Assembly: GCA_029552245.1 (NCBI GenBank)
Contig: JAKPDW010000088.1
Span: forward strand, 58,121 to 122,120
Reading direction: 5' to 3'
Origin: Deltaproteobacteria bacterium
Lineage (GTDB): Bacteria; Desulfobacterota; Desulfomonilia; UBA1062
Length of the DNA: 64,000 nt
Shown here: positions 8,132 to 17,816 of the stretch, piece by piece
Layout of the letters: each line of letters starts with the position of its first letter
Position numbering within the stretch: position 1 is the first letter of the stretch
Program-made: the position numbers and the translations under genes
The notes under the pieces: generated by a model
What the model saw: only the letters and a program-made list of their open reading frames with translations
What the model was told of the DNA's origin: nothing
Database searches by the model: none

Positions 8132-10189
8132 TCAGACCTCGTCCGGGACCTCCTCGAGGTCTTCCAGCCAGGGTTCGGCGCCGCCGTCGCTCGGCGCCCT
8201 CCAGTCCCCCCTCGGCGAGAGCGAGCCGCCGGAACCCACCTTCGGTGCGTTCGGTATGCACGATCGTTTGTACTGGCTCTGCGCGAAGAACCTCTCGATG
8301 AACACCCGAAGCCAGCGCTTGATCTCGGCGAGGGTGTACTGGTTCCTCCTCCCCTCGGGCACCCCTGGCCATGACCCGAGGTCCCTGTCGTGCCAGGCGC
8401 ACCATGCCATGAACGCGACCTTCGACGGGGGGTAACCGTAGCGCGTTATGTAGAACATGTTGAAGTCCTGGAGCTCGTACGGTCCCACCACGGCCTCGGT
8501 GCTCTGGGCCGGTTCGTGGGCGTGATCGCCCGGCACGAGCTCCGGGCTGATCTCGGTGTTGAGGATGTCCATCAGGCACGAAGACGCCTCGTCCCCCAGG
8601 ATCCCCTTCTCGGCCACCCAGTTGATGATGTACTGGATGAGGGTCTTCGGGACGCTGGCGTTCACGCTGTAATGGGACATGTGATCGCCCACGCCGTAGG
8701 TGCACCAGCCGAGCGCGAGCTCGCTCAAGTCGCCGGTGCCCACCACGAGGGCCCTGTGCAGGTTCGCGAGGCGGAACAGGATGGAGGTCCTCTGGCCGGC
8801 CTGGACGTTCTCGAAGGTGACGTCGTAGACCTTCTCGGCCTTGCTGTAGGGATGGCCTATGTCCTCGAGCATGCGTTCGCACGACGGCCGTATGTCTATC
8901 TCGTGCGCATCCACGCCCAGAACCCGCATGAGCGCCAGGGCGTTCGCGTACGTCCTCCCGGAGGTCGCGAAGCCGGGCATGGTGTATGCCTTGATGTTGG
9001 TGCGGGGCAGTCCGAGCCTGTCCACGGTGCGGGCGCACACGATGAGCGCATGCGTGGAGTCGAGCCCGCCGGACACCCCGATGACGAGATTCTCGATCCC
9101 CGTGGAACGCATCCTCTGGGCGAGACCCTGGACCTGGATGTTGTAGACCTCGTAGCACCTCTCGTCCCTGAGGGCCATGTCCGATGGCACGTAGGGGAAC
9201 CGGGGGAAATCCCTCTCCGGCAGGATCACCCCCTCGGGCCGACCGATCCCGACGCTCACCTTCCTGAAACGCATCGCATGCGGGCAGGCCGACCTGCTGT
9301 CCGCGAAGCTCGTCATGATCGCCCTGTCCTTGACGAGACGGTCCAGGTCTATGTCCGCCGTTATCACCTGGGGCTCGAACGAGAAGCGCTCTGATTGTGC
9401 CAGGACCGTCCCGTTCTCGCAGACGATGGCGTGCCCGTCCCACGCGAGGTCCGTCGTGGATTCGCCCTGCCCCGCCGCCGTGTACAGGTACGCGGCGATG
9501 CACCTGGCGGACTGGTTCGCGACCAGGCTTCTCCTGTAATCGTCCTTGCCGGTGGTGACGTTGGACGCCGAGAGGTTCGCCACCACCGTCGCTCCGTGAA
9601 GCGCTGCATAGCTGGAAGGAGGTATGGGGGTCCAGAGGTCCTCGCAGATCTCCACGAACGCCCTGAACCCCGGGATACCGGTGGCCTCGAAGATGAGGTC
9701 GCCACCGATGGGGACGTTCTCCTGCCCGCACAGGCCGATGACATCGACGGGGAGATCCCTCGCGGACCTGAACTGCCTCTTCTCGTAGAACTCACGGTAG
9801 TTCGGCAGGAAGCTCTTCACCGCCACGCCCGCGATCCTCCCCCGGTAAAAGACGACCCCGCAGTTGAACAGGGAGTCCACCACGAGGAGCGGGGCTCCCA
9901 CGACCACGAGCATGTCGATATCCGCGGTCTCGCGCTTGAGGGTGTCGAGGGCATCGAGCACGGAGTCCAGCAGGGCGTCCTGGAAGAAGAGGTCCTCCGC
10001 CGTGTAGCCGGCCAGCACCAGCTCCGGGAACACGGCCATCACGCACCTCTTCCGGGCGGCCTCGTGCACGAGCCTGGCGACGGAGCGGGCGTTGAAGGAG
10101 GGGTCGGCGACCTTTATCGCAGGGATGCACGCGCCGACGCGGACGAACCCGTGGTTGTACATGTTCATGAACCGGTCGGCCTGCCGCAT
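8132..10189 (-). CDS. nadE: Glutamine-dependent NAD+ synthetase
   Basis: NadE makes NAD+ from deamido-NAD+ using ammonia that it releases from glutamine. The 685-residue product has both family domains. The N-terminal nitrilase-type glutaminase has the catalytic triad Glu56 ([11 protein letters not shown]), Lys125 ([11 protein letters not shown]) and Cys182 (VEICEDLW). The C-terminal synthetase has the ATP pyrophosphatase P-loop SGGLDS at 373-378, then [20 protein letters not shown]. The protein is complete and somewhat long at the C-terminus, whose last 40 residues are low in complexity. The ATG follows a GAAAGGAGC ribosome site. It heads the run into the CheZ-like and RNase Z-like genes. 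Confidence 0.95.
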   Translation of the reverse strand: MRQADRFMNMYNHGFVRVGACIPAIKVADPSFNARSVARLVHEAARKRCVMAVFPELVLAGYTAEDLFFQDALLDSVLDALDTLKRETADIDMLVVVGAPLLVVDSLFNCGVVFYRGRIAGVAVKSFLPNYREFYEKRQFRSARDLPVDVIGLCGQENVPIGGDLIFEATGIPGFRAFVEICEDLWTPIPPSSYAALHGATVVANLSASNVTTGKDDYRRSLVANQSARCIAAYLYTAAGQGESTTDLAWDGHAIVCENGTVLAQSERFSFEPQVITADIDLDRLVKDRAIMTSFADSRSACPHAMRFRKVSVGIGRPEGVILPERDFPRFPYVPSDMALRDERCYEVYNIQVQGLAQRMRSTGIENLVIGVSGGLDSTHALIVCARTVDRLGLPRTNIKAYTMPGFATSGRTYANALALMRVLGVDAHEIDIRPSCERMLEDIGHPYSKAEKVYDVTFENVQAGQRTSILFRLANLHRALVVGTGDLSELALGWCTYGVGDHMSHYSVNASVPKTLIQYIINWVAEKGILGDEASSCLMDILNTEISPELVPGDHAHEPAQSTEAVVGPYELQDFNMFYITRYGYPPSKVAFMAWCAWHDRDLGSWPGVPEGRRNQYTLAEIKRWLRVFIERFFAQSQYKRSCIPNAPKVGSGGSLSPRGDWRAPSDGGAEPWLEDLEEVPDEV

Positions 10190-10359
10190 GTCCCCCCCGA
10201 GCTCCTTTCGCCCCCGCCTTGGGGCACGACGTCATTATACCTCATCGGACCTCGCGATCAAACACATGAAGGGCCCTGCCCTGTCGCCCGGAGACACCCG
10301 TCCCCAGTGCGTCCGCCGCGATGCGGGCGGGTCACGGGGGACGTCCCTCCACTTATTTC

Positions 10360-10388
10360 TTGAAATCCCGAGGAAACTCCTGTAGATC
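10360..10388 (+). promoter_or_regulatory. Promoter of rnpB
   Basis: TTGAAA at 10360-10365 and TAGATC at 10383-10388 are separated by exactly 17 bases. Transcription starting seven to ten bases downstream would begin at the P1 helix of the RNase P RNA, so position and product agree even though the -10 is only a moderate match. Confidence 0.65.
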
Positions 10389-10397
10389 GTCATATCT

Positions 10398-10768
10398 GGC
10401 CGAAGGAGCACAGGTAATCGCCGGCGCCGCCTTAGGCGCGGGAGGAAAGTCCGGGCTCCACAGGGCAAGGGTGGTCGCTAACGGCGACCGGGGGTGACCC
10501 CAGGGAAAGTGCCACAGAAAACAGACCGCTGCCCGGCGCGGCAGCAAGGGTGAAACGGCGAGGTAAGAGCTCACCAGTTCCCCGGGTGACCGGGGAAGCT
10601 TGGCAAACCCCACCCGGAGCAAGACCAATAGAGGGGCACATGGGGCTGCCCGTCCCGCCCCCGGGTAGGTCGCTCGAGGCCCCGGGCAACCGGGGTCCTA
10701 GATGAATGATTACCACCCCGCCGCGCATTCGGCGGGGGACAGAACCCGGCTTATGTGCTGCTTCGGCC
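10398..10768 (+). ncRNA. rnpB: RNase P RNA, bacterial type A
   Basis: This is the catalytic RNA that removes 5' leaders from tRNA precursors. The universal core is plain: GAGGAAAGTCCGGGCTCC near the 5' end, ACAGAAAACAGACCGC, GGTAAGAGCTCACCAG, GGCAAACCCCACCCGGAGCAA, and near the 3' end AGATGAATGATTACC and ACAGAACCCGGCTTA. The ends are set by the P1 helix: GGCCGAAGgAGCACA at the 5' end pairs with TGTGCTgCTTCGGCC at the 3' end. The length of about 371 bases is normal. A promoter sits immediately upstream. The next gene starts about 36 bases beyond the 3' end, and no T-run terminator was seen between them. Confidence 0.95.
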
Positions 10769-10804
10769 TGCATGCAGTACATCCAGGCGCACGAGGGGCC
10801 TCCC

Positions 10805-11869
10805 ATGGTCAAGAGATCCCGGTTCGAACTCGGGCACATCGAGAAGATACGGAGGTCCATCTACCTCTTCCTGAGGGACCAGCTCGAGCACAGGCTCGTC
10901 TTCACCGCGCTGGAGGGCCCGTACAGGCTCAGCAGGGTCAAGGGGATGCCCTATCCCTACGTGGAACCCGGCGACCTCAGGCCCAAGAAGAAGGAGTTCA
11001 TGAAGGACTCGTTCGTTGCCCAACCGTTCTTCATCATCTTCTGCGAGGACACCATCGACGAGTCGCACCAGAAGTACATCCGCTTCTCCGACTCGAACAG
11101 GGTGAAGAAGGAAAACCTGCAGCTCGTCCCCGACATCAACCTGACCCCTTCCCTGTACACAACCGCCCGGTACTTCGAGCGCGAGTCCTTCTTCGAGCTC
11201 CTCGAACAGCTCCTCGACGTGGACTACTGCCTGCTCATCCAGCGGGACAAAAGCCGAGGAAAGGGCAACAGCTACTGCCTGACCCACTTCCACGTGAAGA
11301 TAGACTGGCCCATCGCCGACGCTGCGGAGAGCCTCGCACGGGAGCTCAGGTACATCTCGAAGAACCTCTACGAGAAGGGGGACCGGTACGCGGAGATCCT
11401 CCAGCAGAAGCTCTTCGAGTACTACGGCTGCCACCACCAGGCCGCGGGCGGCAGGCGCTCCGCGGCCCTGATAGCGGCCCAGTATCTCAAGACCATCCCG
11501 TATCTCTCCACCGTCTACGTCTCCAGCGCCGAGACGAGGACGCTGACCTGCTACTCTGAGAAGGGCGTGGGCAGGTACGGCATCGTCCAACTCGACAAGC
11601 AGCACGCCAAGGCGTTCTTGGACGCTCACGCCGTTACGGAGAACGCGTTCCGCCAGTGCTACGCATTGGGCGAGTCCGAGAACCACTATGACGTGATCCT
11701 GTTCGTCAGGTACGAGCACACCGAGTGGGCCCAACCGCCCGAGGACGGCCGGCTCAGGATCCTCAAGCCCGACTATTCCTGGCTGGCCGTGGACACGGAG
11801 ATGGTGCTGCCGAAGACCGAGGCGGTGAACTCGAGGCCCCTGTCGATCAAGTGGGTATACCGGAGTTGA
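10805..11869 (+). CDS. Conserved-looking protein of unknown function, 354 residues
   Basis: I do not recognise this protein. From the ATG giving MVKRSRFELGH it is 354 residues, soluble, without signal peptide, membrane segment or cysteine cluster, and rich in aromatic residues. The N-terminal half contains HRLVFTALEGPYRLSRVKG and FFIIFCEDTIDESHQKYIRFSD. The middle has RDKSRGKGNSYCLTHFHVK. An earlier ATG would start inside the RNase P RNA, so the later one is preferred. It lies between rnpB and folD, ending 19 bases before folD, so it is probably co-transcribed with the one-carbon genes. Codon use matches the neighbours, so it looks like a resident gene. Confidence 0.8.
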   Translation: MVKRSRFELGHIEKIRRSIYLFLRDQLEHRLVFTALEGPYRLSRVKGMPYPYVEPGDLRPKKKEFMKDSFVAQPFFIIFCEDTIDESHQKYIRFSDSNRVKKENLQLVPDINLTPSLYTTARYFERESFFELLEQLLDVDYCLLIQRDKSRGKGNSYCLTHFHVKIDWPIADAAESLARELRYISKNLYEKGDRYAEILQQKLFEYYGCHHQAAGGRRSAALIAAQYLKTIPYLSTVYVSSAETRTLTCYSEKGVGRYGIVQLDKQHAKAFLDAHAVTENAFRQCYALGESENHYDVILFVRYEHTEWAQPPEDGRLRILKPDYSWLAVDTEMVLPKTEAVNSRPLSIKWVYRS

Positions 11870-11888
11870 CAAGGCAAGGGGGGACCGT

Positions 11889-12752
11889 ATGGCCGAGATC
11901 ATCGACGGCAAGGCCATCGCCATGGCCAGAAGGGAGATCGCAGCAAAGCGCGCGGCCGAGTTCGCCGCCAGGTACGGGAGACCGCCGGGCCTGGCCGTGG
12001 TGCTCGTGGGGGACGACCCGGCCTCGGCCGTCTACGTGAAGAACAAGAAGAGGGCATGCGCGGATGCGGGCATCGCCTCCCTCGAGATCCTCCTCGACGC
12101 CTCGACGACCCAAGAGGAGCTCGTCTCTCACATCGAGCGGCTGAACGAGGAAGACGGCGTCGACGGCATCCTCGTACAACTCCCGCTGCCGGCCCACCTC
12201 GACAGCAGGGATGTCCTCCTCGCCATCGACCCCGCAAAGGACGTGGACGGGTTCCACCCGTACAACCTGGGCGGCCTGCTCGCGGGCGAGCCCTCCATCG
12301 TCCCGTGCACGCCGGCGGGCATCATGCGCCTCCTCGAGGAGTACGGGGTCTCGCCCTCGGGAAAGGACGCCGTGGTCCTCGGCAGGAGCACCATCGTCGG
12401 GAAGCCCATGGCCCTGCTCCTCATGATGGGCAACGCCACCGTGACGATCTGCCACTCGAAGACCAGGGACCTGCCGGCCAAGGCGGCGTCCGCGGACATC
12501 CTGGTGGCGGCCGTCGGCAGGCCCGAGTTCGTACGCGGGTCGTGGATAAAACCGGGCGCCGTGGTGATCGATGTGGGCATCAACCGGACCCCGGACGGGC
12601 TGAAGGGGGACGTCCATTTCCAGGAGGCCCTCGAGAGGGCATCCCTCATCACCCCGGTCCCCGGGGGCGTCGGGCCCATGACCGTGGCGATGCTCCTGGA
12701 GAACACCGTCGAGGCCGCCTACAGGCGCATCGGGAGATCTCCCGGCCTCTAG
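11889..12752 (+). CDS. folD: Bifunctional methylenetetrahydrofolate dehydrogenase/cyclohydrolase
   Basis: FolD interconverts 5,10-methylene-THF and 10-formyl-THF, linking the glycine cleavage output to formyl-folate. The 287-residue product is full length. It shows the N-terminal YVKNKKRAC segment with the catalytic lysine, GILVQLPLPAHLD, DVDGFHPYNLG, PCTPAGIMRLLEEYG, the NAD(P)-binding GRSTIVGKPMALLLM and the C-terminal TPVPGGVGPMTVAMLLENT. It sits immediately before gcvTHPAPB, which makes methylene-THF, so the whole run is a one-carbon module. Confidence 0.97.
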   Translation: MAEIIDGKAIAMARREIAAKRAAEFAARYGRPPGLAVVLVGDDPASAVYVKNKKRACADAGIASLEILLDASTTQEELVSHIERLNEEDGVDGILVQLPLPAHLDSRDVLLAIDPAKDVDGFHPYNLGGLLAGEPSIVPCTPAGIMRLLEEYGVSPSGKDAVVLGRSTIVGKPMALLLMMGNATVTICHSKTRDLPAKAASADILVAAVGRPEFVRGSWIKPGAVVIDVGINRTPDGLKGDVHFQEALERASLITPVPGGVGPMTVAMLLENTVEAAYRRIGRSPGL

Positions 12753-12875
12753 GTGCGACGGTGCGCCCCGGCGACGGTCCCGATCCCCTCTCCGAGCGGT
12801 CTTGCGCCCTTGGCACCTGCGTGTTAAAGAGGGGTCGTTGACTGTGCGGGCAATGCAATGGATGACGGGGTTTCC

Positions 12876-13985
12876 ATGAAAACGCCTTTGTTCTCTGAGC
12901 ACGAGCGCCTAGGGGCCCGGATCGTGGACTTCCATGGCTGGGACATGCCCGTGTGGTACAGTGGGATCAGGCAGGAGCACCTCGCGGTGAGGAGACGTGC
13001 GGGCGTGTTCGACGTGAGCCACATGGGCGAGATCATCGTTCAGGGCAAAAACGCGCCCTCGTTCCTGAACCGCATGACCACACGGAACGTAGCGGCGATG
13101 GGAGTCGGCACGGTGCTCTACACGTTCCTCCTGAACGAGGGGGGAGGGATCGTCGACGACCTCATGGTCTCCCGCCTGGCCGGAGAGCACCGGTATCTCC
13201 TCTGCGTGAACGCGGCGAACAGGGAGAAGGACTACGCATGGCTTGCGGCAAACAACCGGGAGAACGCGACGATCGAGGATGCGAGCGACTCATACGCGAT
13301 GCTCGCCCTCCAAGGGCCCCAGGCATGCGGCATCGCCGAGGCCTGCCTCGGGTTCGACGCGAACGGCCTGAAGCCCTTTCATGTCTCGGCATGGGAGACC
13401 GGGGACTTCGGCATGCTGCTGATCTCTCGCACGGGGTACACGGGCGCGGGCGGCGTGGAGATCTACGCGGACCCACAGGCGGCGGTGGGTCTCTGGCGCC
13501 GGTTGCTCGACGGCGGTGCGACGCCGTGCGGCCTGGGCGCGCGCGACACGCTGCGCCTGGAGATGGGCTACCCCCTGCACGGCTCGGACATCACGGAGGA
13601 TACCACGCCGCTGGAGGCGGGCCTCGACTTCGCGGTCGACCTGAACAAGGGTGATTTCATGGGAAGGAGCGCCCTTCTCGAGCAGCTGCGGCAAGGCATC
13701 GGCAGGAAGCTCTCGGGCGTCGAGATCACCGACAGGGGGGTGCCTAGGTCCGGCTGTCGAGTCTTCAAGGGAGGCAGGGTCGTGGGCGCGGTGACCTCGG
13801 GGAGCGTGTCGCCCGTTACGGGATACGGCATGGCCCTGGCCTACCTGGAGCCGGGGCTCTGCGAGGGCGAGACCCTCGAGGTCGAGGTGAGGGACAAGAT
13901 GCTCGCCTCCAGGGTGAAGAAACCCCCGTTCGCACCCGCCACGATCGAAGAGGGTGAGGCCCTGTTCACGCACGGCACACGTTGA
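12876..13985 (+). CDS. gcvT: Glycine cleavage system T protein (aminomethyltransferase)
   Basis: GcvT takes the aminomethyl group from lipoyl-GcvH, releases ammonia and forms 5,10-methylene-THF. The 369-residue product has the expected N-terminus (KTPLFSEHERLGARIVDFHGWDMPV), the conserved catalytic-site aspartate region in VFDVSHMGEI, the folate-binding core (SRTGYTGAGGVEIY, GLGARDTLRLEMGYPLHG) and the C-terminal beta-barrel with RSGCRVF and GSVSPVTGYGMALAYL. I prefer the ATG six bases after a GGGG site over an ATG 18 bases upstream that lacks one. No glycine riboswitch is evident in the 123 bases after folD. Confidence 0.95.
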   Translation: MKTPLFSEHERLGARIVDFHGWDMPVWYSGIRQEHLAVRRRAGVFDVSHMGEIIVQGKNAPSFLNRMTTRNVAAMGVGTVLYTFLLNEGGGIVDDLMVSRLAGEHRYLLCVNAANREKDYAWLAANNRENATIEDASDSYAMLALQGPQACGIAEACLGFDANGLKPFHVSAWETGDFGMLLISRTGYTGAGGVEIYADPQAAVGLWRRLLDGGATPCGLGARDTLRLEMGYPLHGSDITEDTTPLEAGLDFAVDLNKGDFMGRSALLEQLRQGIGRKLSGVEITDRGVPRSGCRVFKGGRVVGAVTSGSVSPVTGYGMALAYLEPGLCEGETLEVEVRDKMLASRVKKPPFAPATIEEGEALFTHGTR

Positions 13986-14027
13986 ACGGGCTCAACCCCA
14001 AGAAGACATAAAAAGAGAGGGGCACAG

Positions 14028-14429
14028 ATGGATACGCTCATTCCCGAAGGGTTGTTCTACACGAAAGACCACGAGTGGGCCAGGGTCGAGGACGGGAAGG
14101 CCCGCGTGGGCATCACCGACAACGCGCAGCACGAGCTCGGGGACATCGTCTACGTGGAGCTCAAGCCTGCAGGCACCACGGTGAAGACCGGCGACGCCCT
14201 CGGCACCGTCGAGTCGGTCAAGGCGGTCTCCGAGGTCTACTCGCCCGTGGGCGGCGTTGTCGCCGAGGTGAACGTGGAGCTCGACGGTTCCCCCGAGCTC
14301 GTGAACCAGGACTGCTACGGCAAGGGGTGGATGGTGGTCATCGCGTTCGAAGGGGCAGGGCCCAGCAAGACCGCGGGCATCATGGACGCCGCAGCGTACA
14401 AGGAATACCTCGCGAAGGAGGCCAAGTAG
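14028..14429 (+). CDS. gcvH: Glycine cleavage system H protein
   Basis: GcvH is the small lipoylated shuttle that carries the aminomethyl group from the P protein to GcvT and then to the dihydrolipoyl dehydrogenase. The 133-residue product has normal length, the DHEWARVEDGKARVGIT start, GDIVYVELKPAGTTV, and the lipoylation site in GTVESVKAVSEVYSPV, with Lys65 as the modified residue. A GAGAGG ribosome site precedes the ATG. The gene lies 42 bases after gcvT and 6 bases before gcvPA. Confidence 0.97.
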   Translation: MDTLIPEGLFYTKDHEWARVEDGKARVGITDNAQHELGDIVYVELKPAGTTVKTGDALGTVESVKAVSEVYSPVGGVVAEVNVELDGSPELVNQDCYGKGWMVVIAFEGAGPSKTAGIMDAAAYKEYLAKEAK

Positions 14430-14435
14430 CCGGGC

Positions 14436-15731
14436 ATGGACGAGACGCGTGACACGGACCTGGCAAGGCTCATGGAGCAGGCCGGGGTCTCGGGTGTGGA
14501 AGAACTCCACGGGCACCTCCCCGCAGGCGTCCTCCTCGGCCGCCCCCTCGACCTCGAGGGCCCTGTGGACGAGCTCAGCCTGAGGAGGAGGTTCACGGCC
14601 TCCCCCTCGAGGGTGTGCTTCGCGGGAGGTGGTATCTACCACCACCACATCCCCGCGGTGGTGGACGCCGTGGCGTCCCGCCAGGAGTTCCTCACCGCCT
14701 ACACGCCGTACCAGCCCGAGATAAGCCAGGGCACGCTCCAGGCGGCCTTCGAGTTCCAGAGCATGATGGCCTCGCTTGCGGGCATGGAGGTCTCGAACGC
14801 CTCCATGTACGACGGGGCGACCGCCTTGGCCGAGGCGGCCCTCATGGCGCTGCGCACGGGGGGCATCACGCGCATGGCCGTCGCGCGCTCGGTGAACCCC
14901 GCCTACAGGAAGGTGTTGTGCACGTACCTCAGGGCCATGCCCGGGGTGAAGGTGGAGGAGATCCCGTACGACGCGGCAACCGGCAGGCTCGACGCCCAGG
15001 CGGCCCGGGACCTTGCGGGGAAGGACGCGGCCCTGTTCGTCCAGCAGCCGAACTACTTCGGCGTCATCGAGGACATGACGGAAGTCGGCGCCGCCGCATC
15101 GGGCGCAGGCTTCTTCGGTGTCGTCGTGGCGGAGGCCGTCTCCCTCGGCATCCTGCCCGCCCCCGGCGGTACCGGCTGCGACGTGGTCGTGGGCGAGGCC
15201 CAGTCTCTCGGAAACCCGCCGAGCGCCGGCGGGCCCCTGTTGGGGTTCTTCTGCGCACGGAAGAAGCACGTGAGGAACATGCCCGGCAGGATCGTCGGGC
15301 TCACGCGGGACCGCTTGGGCAGGAGGGCCTTCTGCCTCACGCTCGCCACGAGGGAACAGCACATCCGCAGGGAGAAGGCGACCTCGAACATCTGCACGAA
15401 CCAGGCCCACCTGGCGCTCAGGGCAGCCGTCTTCCTGTCGGCGCTCGGCCCCGAGGGCCTCAGGGCCGTCGCCCTCCAGTGCGCATCCGGAGCGAGGGCG
15501 CTCAGGGACGCGCTCTCCTCCACGCCGCACAGGTGCGTGTTCTCCTCGCCCTTCTTCCACGAGTTCGCGGTCAGGATGGACGAGGCCACGCATGCGAGGC
15601 TCATGGAGGCGGGGATCGTGGCCGGGATCCCCCTCGGGACGGACTACCCCGAACTCGAGGGATGCACCCTTCTGTGCGTGACCGAGATGAACACGATGGA
15701 GGACATAGCGTGCCTGACGAGTCACCTGTGA
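14436..15731 (+). CDS. gcvPA: Glycine dehydrogenase (decarboxylating) subunit 1
   Basis: The alpha subunit of the two-part P protein, which decarboxylates glycine with PLP held by the partner subunit. The 431-residue length is typical for the split enzyme. Signatures include FAGGGIYHHHIPAVVD, FLTAYTPYQPEISQGTLQ, EFQSMMASLAGMEVSNASMYDGATA, FVQQPNYFGVIED and CTNQAHLALRAAVFLSALGPEGL. Split gcvPA/gcvPB is usual in anaerobes, Gram-positives and Desulfobacterota, whereas E. coli has one fused GcvP. Its 3' end overlaps the gcvPB start by 22 bases, suggesting translational coupling for equal subunit amounts. Confidence 0.96.
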   Translation: MDETRDTDLARLMEQAGVSGVEELHGHLPAGVLLGRPLDLEGPVDELSLRRRFTASPSRVCFAGGGIYHHHIPAVVDAVASRQEFLTAYTPYQPEISQGTLQAAFEFQSMMASLAGMEVSNASMYDGATALAEAALMALRTGGITRMAVARSVNPAYRKVLCTYLRAMPGVKVEEIPYDAATGRLDAQAARDLAGKDAALFVQQPNYFGVIEDMTEVGAAASGAGFFGVVVAEAVSLGILPAPGGTGCDVVVGEAQSLGNPPSAGGPLLGFFCARKKHVRNMPGRIVGLTRDRLGRRAFCLTLATREQHIRREKATSNICTNQAHLALRAAVFLSALGPEGLRAVALQCASGARALRDALSSTPHRCVFSSPFFHEFAVRMDEATHARLMEAGIVAGIPLGTDYPELEGCTLLCVTEMNTMEDIACLTSHL

Positions 15732-17206
15732 CGGGCTTTCCCGTGATCCTGGAACCGCTGCTCGCGGAGCTGTCGAGGCCCGGGTCGAACCCGGCGCGCA
15801 CGCCGAGGCCCTTCGACGCCCACCTGGCCGAAGACCTCGGCGCCTACGCCTCGCCGCCGCGGCTGCCGGAGGTCTGCGAGTTCGAGACGGTCCGCCACTT
15901 CACGAGGCTCTCGAGGCTCAATTACGGGATAGAGACAGGCATGTACCCCCTGGGGTCGTGCACCATGAAGTACAACCCCAAGGTCTCAGAGGTGGCGGCC
16001 GCCTGCGTGTCCGACATCCACCCGGCGGACGCCCCTGCCATGGAACGGGTCCTCGGCTGGCTCGCGGACTTCAGGGAGGCCCTTCTGGAGATCACGGGCA
16101 TGGACGATGCCTGTCTCTGGCCGGCCGCCGGCGCCCACGGAGAGCTCGCCGGCATGCTGGTCATCGGCAAGGCGCTCGAGGCCAGGGGCGAGAAGAGGCG
16201 CAAGGTCCTGGTCCCGGACACGGCCCACGGCACGAACCCCGCTTCGTGCACCATAGCGGGTTTCACGACGGTGAACGTCCCCTCGGGCCGGTCGGGCTGT
16301 CTCGAGGCCGACCAGGTCGCGAGACACCTCGACGCCGACGTTGCGGCGCTCATGATGACCAACCCCAACACGCTGGGCGTCTTCGAGCGGGACATCGAGA
16401 GGATAGCCGGGCTCCTCCACGACAACGGGTCGTACCTCTACATGGACGGCGCCAACCTGAACGCCCTCCTGGGCGTTACACGGCCGGGCGACATGGGCGT
16501 GGACTGCATGCACATCAACCTCCACAAGACCTTCGGGGCCCCCCACGGCGGGGGCGGGCCGGGCAGCGGCCCGGTGCTCGTGAAGGCGGACCTCTCGCGG
16601 TTTCTCCCCGTACCGCGCCTCGCGAGGGACGCCTCGGGCAGGGCAAGGCTCATGGACGACGCCCCCCTGAGCGTCGGCAGGATCCACGGCGGGCTCGGGA
16701 ACGTCGCCGTCGTCCTGAAGGCGTACGCGTACGTGTTGAGCCTCGGCGCGCAGGGTCTCAAGGATGCGGCCGTCCGTTCGTGCCTCAACGCGAACTACCT
16801 CAGGAAGCGCCTCGAGAAGACCTTCGGGAGCGTCTGCCCCTCGCCCACCCTGCACGAGTTCGTGATCAGCGACCGCGCATTCAGGGACAAGGGGGTCTCG
16901 GCCATGGATATCGCCAAGGCGCTCATGGACAAGGGGTTCCACCCGCCCACGGTCTACTTCCCGCTCAACGTCCAGGGGGCGCTCATGATAGAACCGACGG
17001 AGAGCGAACCGTTGAGGGAGCTCGAGAGGTTCGCGCTCGCCATGGAGGAGATAGCCGGGGCGGCCCAGGTATCGCCGGGCGACTTCGGTTCGCACCCCAT
17101 GAACACGCCCGTGGAGAGGGTCGACGAGGTGTGGGCGGCCAGGAACCTCATCCTGACGTGGCACGACATGAATCCATCGAGCGGGGGCGGCTATCTAAAT
17201 GGGTAA
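15710..17206 (+). CDS. gcvPB: Glycine dehydrogenase (decarboxylating) subunit 2
   Basis: The beta, PLP-binding subunit of the split glycine decarboxylase. A GTG at 15710 with GGAGG seven bases upstream starts a 498-residue protein; the frame is open far upstream but that part overlaps gcvPA in another frame. Key motifs are GIETGMYPLGSCTMKYNPK, VPDTAHGTNPASC, TNPNTLGVFE, MDGANLNALLG and NLHKTFGAPHGGGGPGSGP, with Lys273 as the PLP Schiff-base lysine. The final 8 bases overlap the ATG of the following sigma factor gene. Confidence 0.96.
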   Translation: MPDESPVTGFPVILEPLLAELSRPGSNPARTPRPFDAHLAEDLGAYASPPRLPEVCEFETVRHFTRLSRLNYGIETGMYPLGSCTMKYNPKVSEVAAACVSDIHPADAPAMERVLGWLADFREALLEITGMDDACLWPAAGAHGELAGMLVIGKALEARGEKRRKVLVPDTAHGTNPASCTIAGFTTVNVPSGRSGCLEADQVARHLDADVAALMMTNPNTLGVFERDIERIAGLLHDNGSYLYMDGANLNALLGVTRPGDMGVDCMHINLHKTFGAPHGGGGPGSGPVLVKADLSRFLPVPRLARDASGRARLMDDAPLSVGRIHGGLGNVAVVLKAYAYVLSLGAQGLKDAAVRSCLNANYLRKRLEKTFGSVCPSPTLHEFVISDRAFRDKGVSAMDIAKALMDKGFHPPTVYFPLNVQGALMIEPTESEPLRELERFALAMEEIAGAAQVSPGDFGSHPMNTPVERVDEVWAARNLILTWHDMNPSSGGGYLNG

Positions 17207-17816
17207 GAAACGAACAGAGCGCGTGCCTGACGCGTCCGTGGTGAGGGCCCTGAAGAATGGCGATCCACATGCCATGGAGGAGCTGGTGAGACGGTACTCG
17301 AACAAGGTCTACAACCTCGCCTACCATCTCACGCGGGACGCGAACGCAGCCGAGGAGATCATGCAGGACGTCTTCCTGACCGTGATCTCCAAGGTAGACA
17401 CGCTCGCCAACGACGCCTTCTTCTCGACCTGGCTCTACCGGGTCACCACGAACGCCGCCTACGGGTTCCTCAGGAAGGAAAGGAAGTTCGGCGACCAGAC
17501 CGCCATCGACGAGGAGACCGAGCACGAGCCCTCGGCCGACTACCTGCACGACTGGACGAAGCTGCCGGACAGCATCCTCTTGTCGGAAGAGAGCAGGAGG
17601 ATCCTCAAGGAATCCATCGACTCCCTGCCCGAGGCCATGAGGACCGTCGTGATCATGAAGGACGTCGAGGGCCTGTCGAACGAGGAGATCGCCCAGGCGC
17701 TCGGCCTGAGCGTGCCGGCCGTGAAGTCGCGGCTCCACCGGGGCCGGCTCATCCTCAGGGACATGCTCTCGGGATACTTCAGGAAATATACCCTCGAGGG
17801 AGACCATCCCGCATGA
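17199..17816 (+). CDS. ECF-type RNA polymerase sigma factor (RpoE-like)
   Basis: A 205-residue group IV sigma factor that redirects RNA polymerase to a special promoter set. Region 2 spans about residues 25-95 (AMEELVRRYSNKVYNLAY, AEEIMQDVFLTVI, FSTWLYRVTTNAAYGFLRKE). A linker of about 45 residues with many acidic residues follows, then region 4 with its helix-turn-helix at about 150-195 (LPEAMRTVVIMKDVEGLSNEEIAQALGLSVPAVKSRLHRGR). Its ATG lies inside the end of gcvPB, so it can be translated from the glycine cleavage transcript. The next gene overlaps by four bases and looks like its anti-sigma factor. Confidence 0.93.
   Translation: MGKKRTERVPDASVVRALKNGDPHAMEELVRRYSNKVYNLAYHLTRDANAAEEIMQDVFLTVISKVDTLANDAFFSTWLYRVTTNAAYGFLRKERKFGDQTAIDEETEHEPSADYLHDWTKLPDSILLSEESRRILKESIDSLPEAMRTVVIMKDVEGLSNEEIAQALGLSVPAVKSRLHRGRLILRDMLSGYFRKYTLEGDHPA

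Noticed and set aside
12753..12875. Possible glycine riboswitch before gcvT
   Set aside because: The conserved glycine aptamer core was not found, and the gene follows folD closely as part of one operon.
14615..15709. Upstream extension of the gcvPB frame
   Set aside because: It overlaps gcvPA in a different frame and is Arg/Gly/His-rich shadow sequence. A GTG with GGAGG at 15710 fits the family N-terminus.
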